DNA of 64,000 nt from Candidatus Thiosymbion ectosymbiont of Catanema sp. Cochon2018 (GTDB lineage Bacteria; Pseudomonadota; Gammaproteobacteria; Chromatiales; Chromatiaceae): assembly GCA_011392765.1 (NCBI GenBank), contig WYCW01000001.1, positions 1,539,006 through 1,603,005 on the forward strand, written 5' to 3'. This document shows positions 63,627 to 64,000 of this stretch, piece by piece. The translations under genes were made by a program, and so were the position numbers. Every line of letters starts with the position of its first letter. The first letter of the stretch is position 1. The notes under the pieces are model-generated. The model was not told the DNA's origin. It did not search any database and saw nothing but the letters and a program-made list of their open reading frames with translations.

Positions 63627-63816
63627 CTCTGTTTGCTTCCACGATAACCACAGCTTTCCTCAGATCCTTTGGTTTCATATAGTTATTGACGATCCGAAGG
63701 GTCTCCAATTCGATCTTGAAAAAACCTTCGCCTTTCGATACATGAATATGGCGTGGTTCGTGTTCGTTTGCATAGAAGAAAAATTTGAACCCATCTTTGT
63801 TCAGCAATGTAGGCAT
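63583..63816 (-). CDS. DUF4160 protein
   Basis: A 77-residue protein with the DUF4160 signature: FKFFFYANEHEPRHIHVSKG, then IVEANRDDFIRGWDKSF. It is paired with DUF2442 downstream. Confidence 0.88.
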   Translation of the reverse strand: MPTLLNKDGFKFFFYANEHEPRHIHVSKGEGFFKIELETLRIVNNYMKPKDLRKAVVIVEANRDDFIRGWDKSFAQR

Positions 63817-63818
63817 TC

Positions 63819-64000
63819 AGGGGCAACTTGGAAAATAGGTGTTTTCACTAATGGTGAACAAAATGGCCGCCATAAGAAGAGAAGACACCACGGATACAAT
63901 AATATCTCGCCTCGTCACTAACCCCCAACTGGGCACCCGCAAGGGGCGCCCCTACAAAAGATCTTGGCTCTTTATGGATTCCGGACCGCTCACGATCACG
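63819..64000. repeat. Partial family E repeat and window end
   Basis: AACTTGGAAAATAGGTGTTTTCACTA at 63826 on is one arm of family E (20-nt stretches shared). I see no gene in the last 180 bp. Confidence 0.4.

Overview
The window looks like part of a GC-rich gammaproteobacterial chromosome, most likely Chromatiales or a related sulfur-oxidising lineage. The evidence is a conserved backbone in gammaproteobacterial gene order: ygfA-6S RNA-zapA-zapB-like / ygfB-pepP-ubiH-ubiI, hisA-hisI-hisE-tatABC, and rpmI-rplT-pheS-pheT-ihfA-merR. The genus cannot be fixed from the sequence alone. Almost every intergenic space is swollen by short palindromic elements, several bounded by clear 8-11 bp target duplications, and by many toxin-antitoxin (TA) genes.

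Layout. 0-4.3 kb: a coiled-coil protein, repeats, and a membrane-anchored protein with seven 44-residue repeats. 4.9-14.6 kb: the ygfA-ssrS-zapA and ygfB-pepP-ubiH-ubiI block, split after pepP by an accessory insert (partial pepP copy, DUF3268, DUF262 and DUF4351 genes). 14.6-17.3 kb: HicB-like and VapBC genes and a class A beta-lactamase-like serine hydrolase. 17.6-22.5 kb: hisA, hisI and hisE (hisF is not between hisA and hisI) and tatABC. 23.4-29.6 kb: DUF3501, OprB-like porin, cytochrome c lipoprotein, DUF4332, agmatine-deiminase-like protein and a RelBE pair.

29.8-44.5 kb: a type I CRISPR-Cas locus of the MYXAN (Cmx/Dev) kind: WYL regulator, small ORF, a vestigial repeat-spacer-repeat, a RAYT transposase, cas6-cas3-cas8-cas7-cas5, a fused cas4-cas1, cas2, and an array of 22 perfect 36-nt repeats with a decayed tail carrying two inserted mobile elements. 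The vestigial unit is the most interesting signal. Two degenerate CRISPR repeats flank a 35-nt pseudo-spacer whose first 24 nt match, at 20 positions including an unbroken 8-nt seed, the likely promoter of a 77-codon ORF about 300 bp upstream. This is the architecture of a CreTA-type addiction module, in which a crRNA-like RNA directs Cascade to silence a toxin. Protein antitoxin or TA genes also sit antisense inside the cas operon, between cas3 and cas8 and between cas5 and cas4-cas1.

44.6-50.0 kb: phhB, meaB, then merR, ihfA and pheT on the minus strand. 50.0-58.3 kb: an AT-rich insert between pheT and pheS. Its core (50.6-56.7 kb) has same-strand cassette genes, many of them TA, separated by attC-like sites with no integrase in view, so it behaves as a cluster of attC sites lacking an integron-integrase (CALIN). 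It also holds a group II intron domain V relic. 58.3-64 kb: pheS, a decayed VapBC, a PD-(D/E)XK-like coiled-coil protein, rplT, rpmI, then more TA genes including a HigB-HigA fused by a one-base indel. The translation operon is therefore interrupted at three junctions while its genes stay intact.
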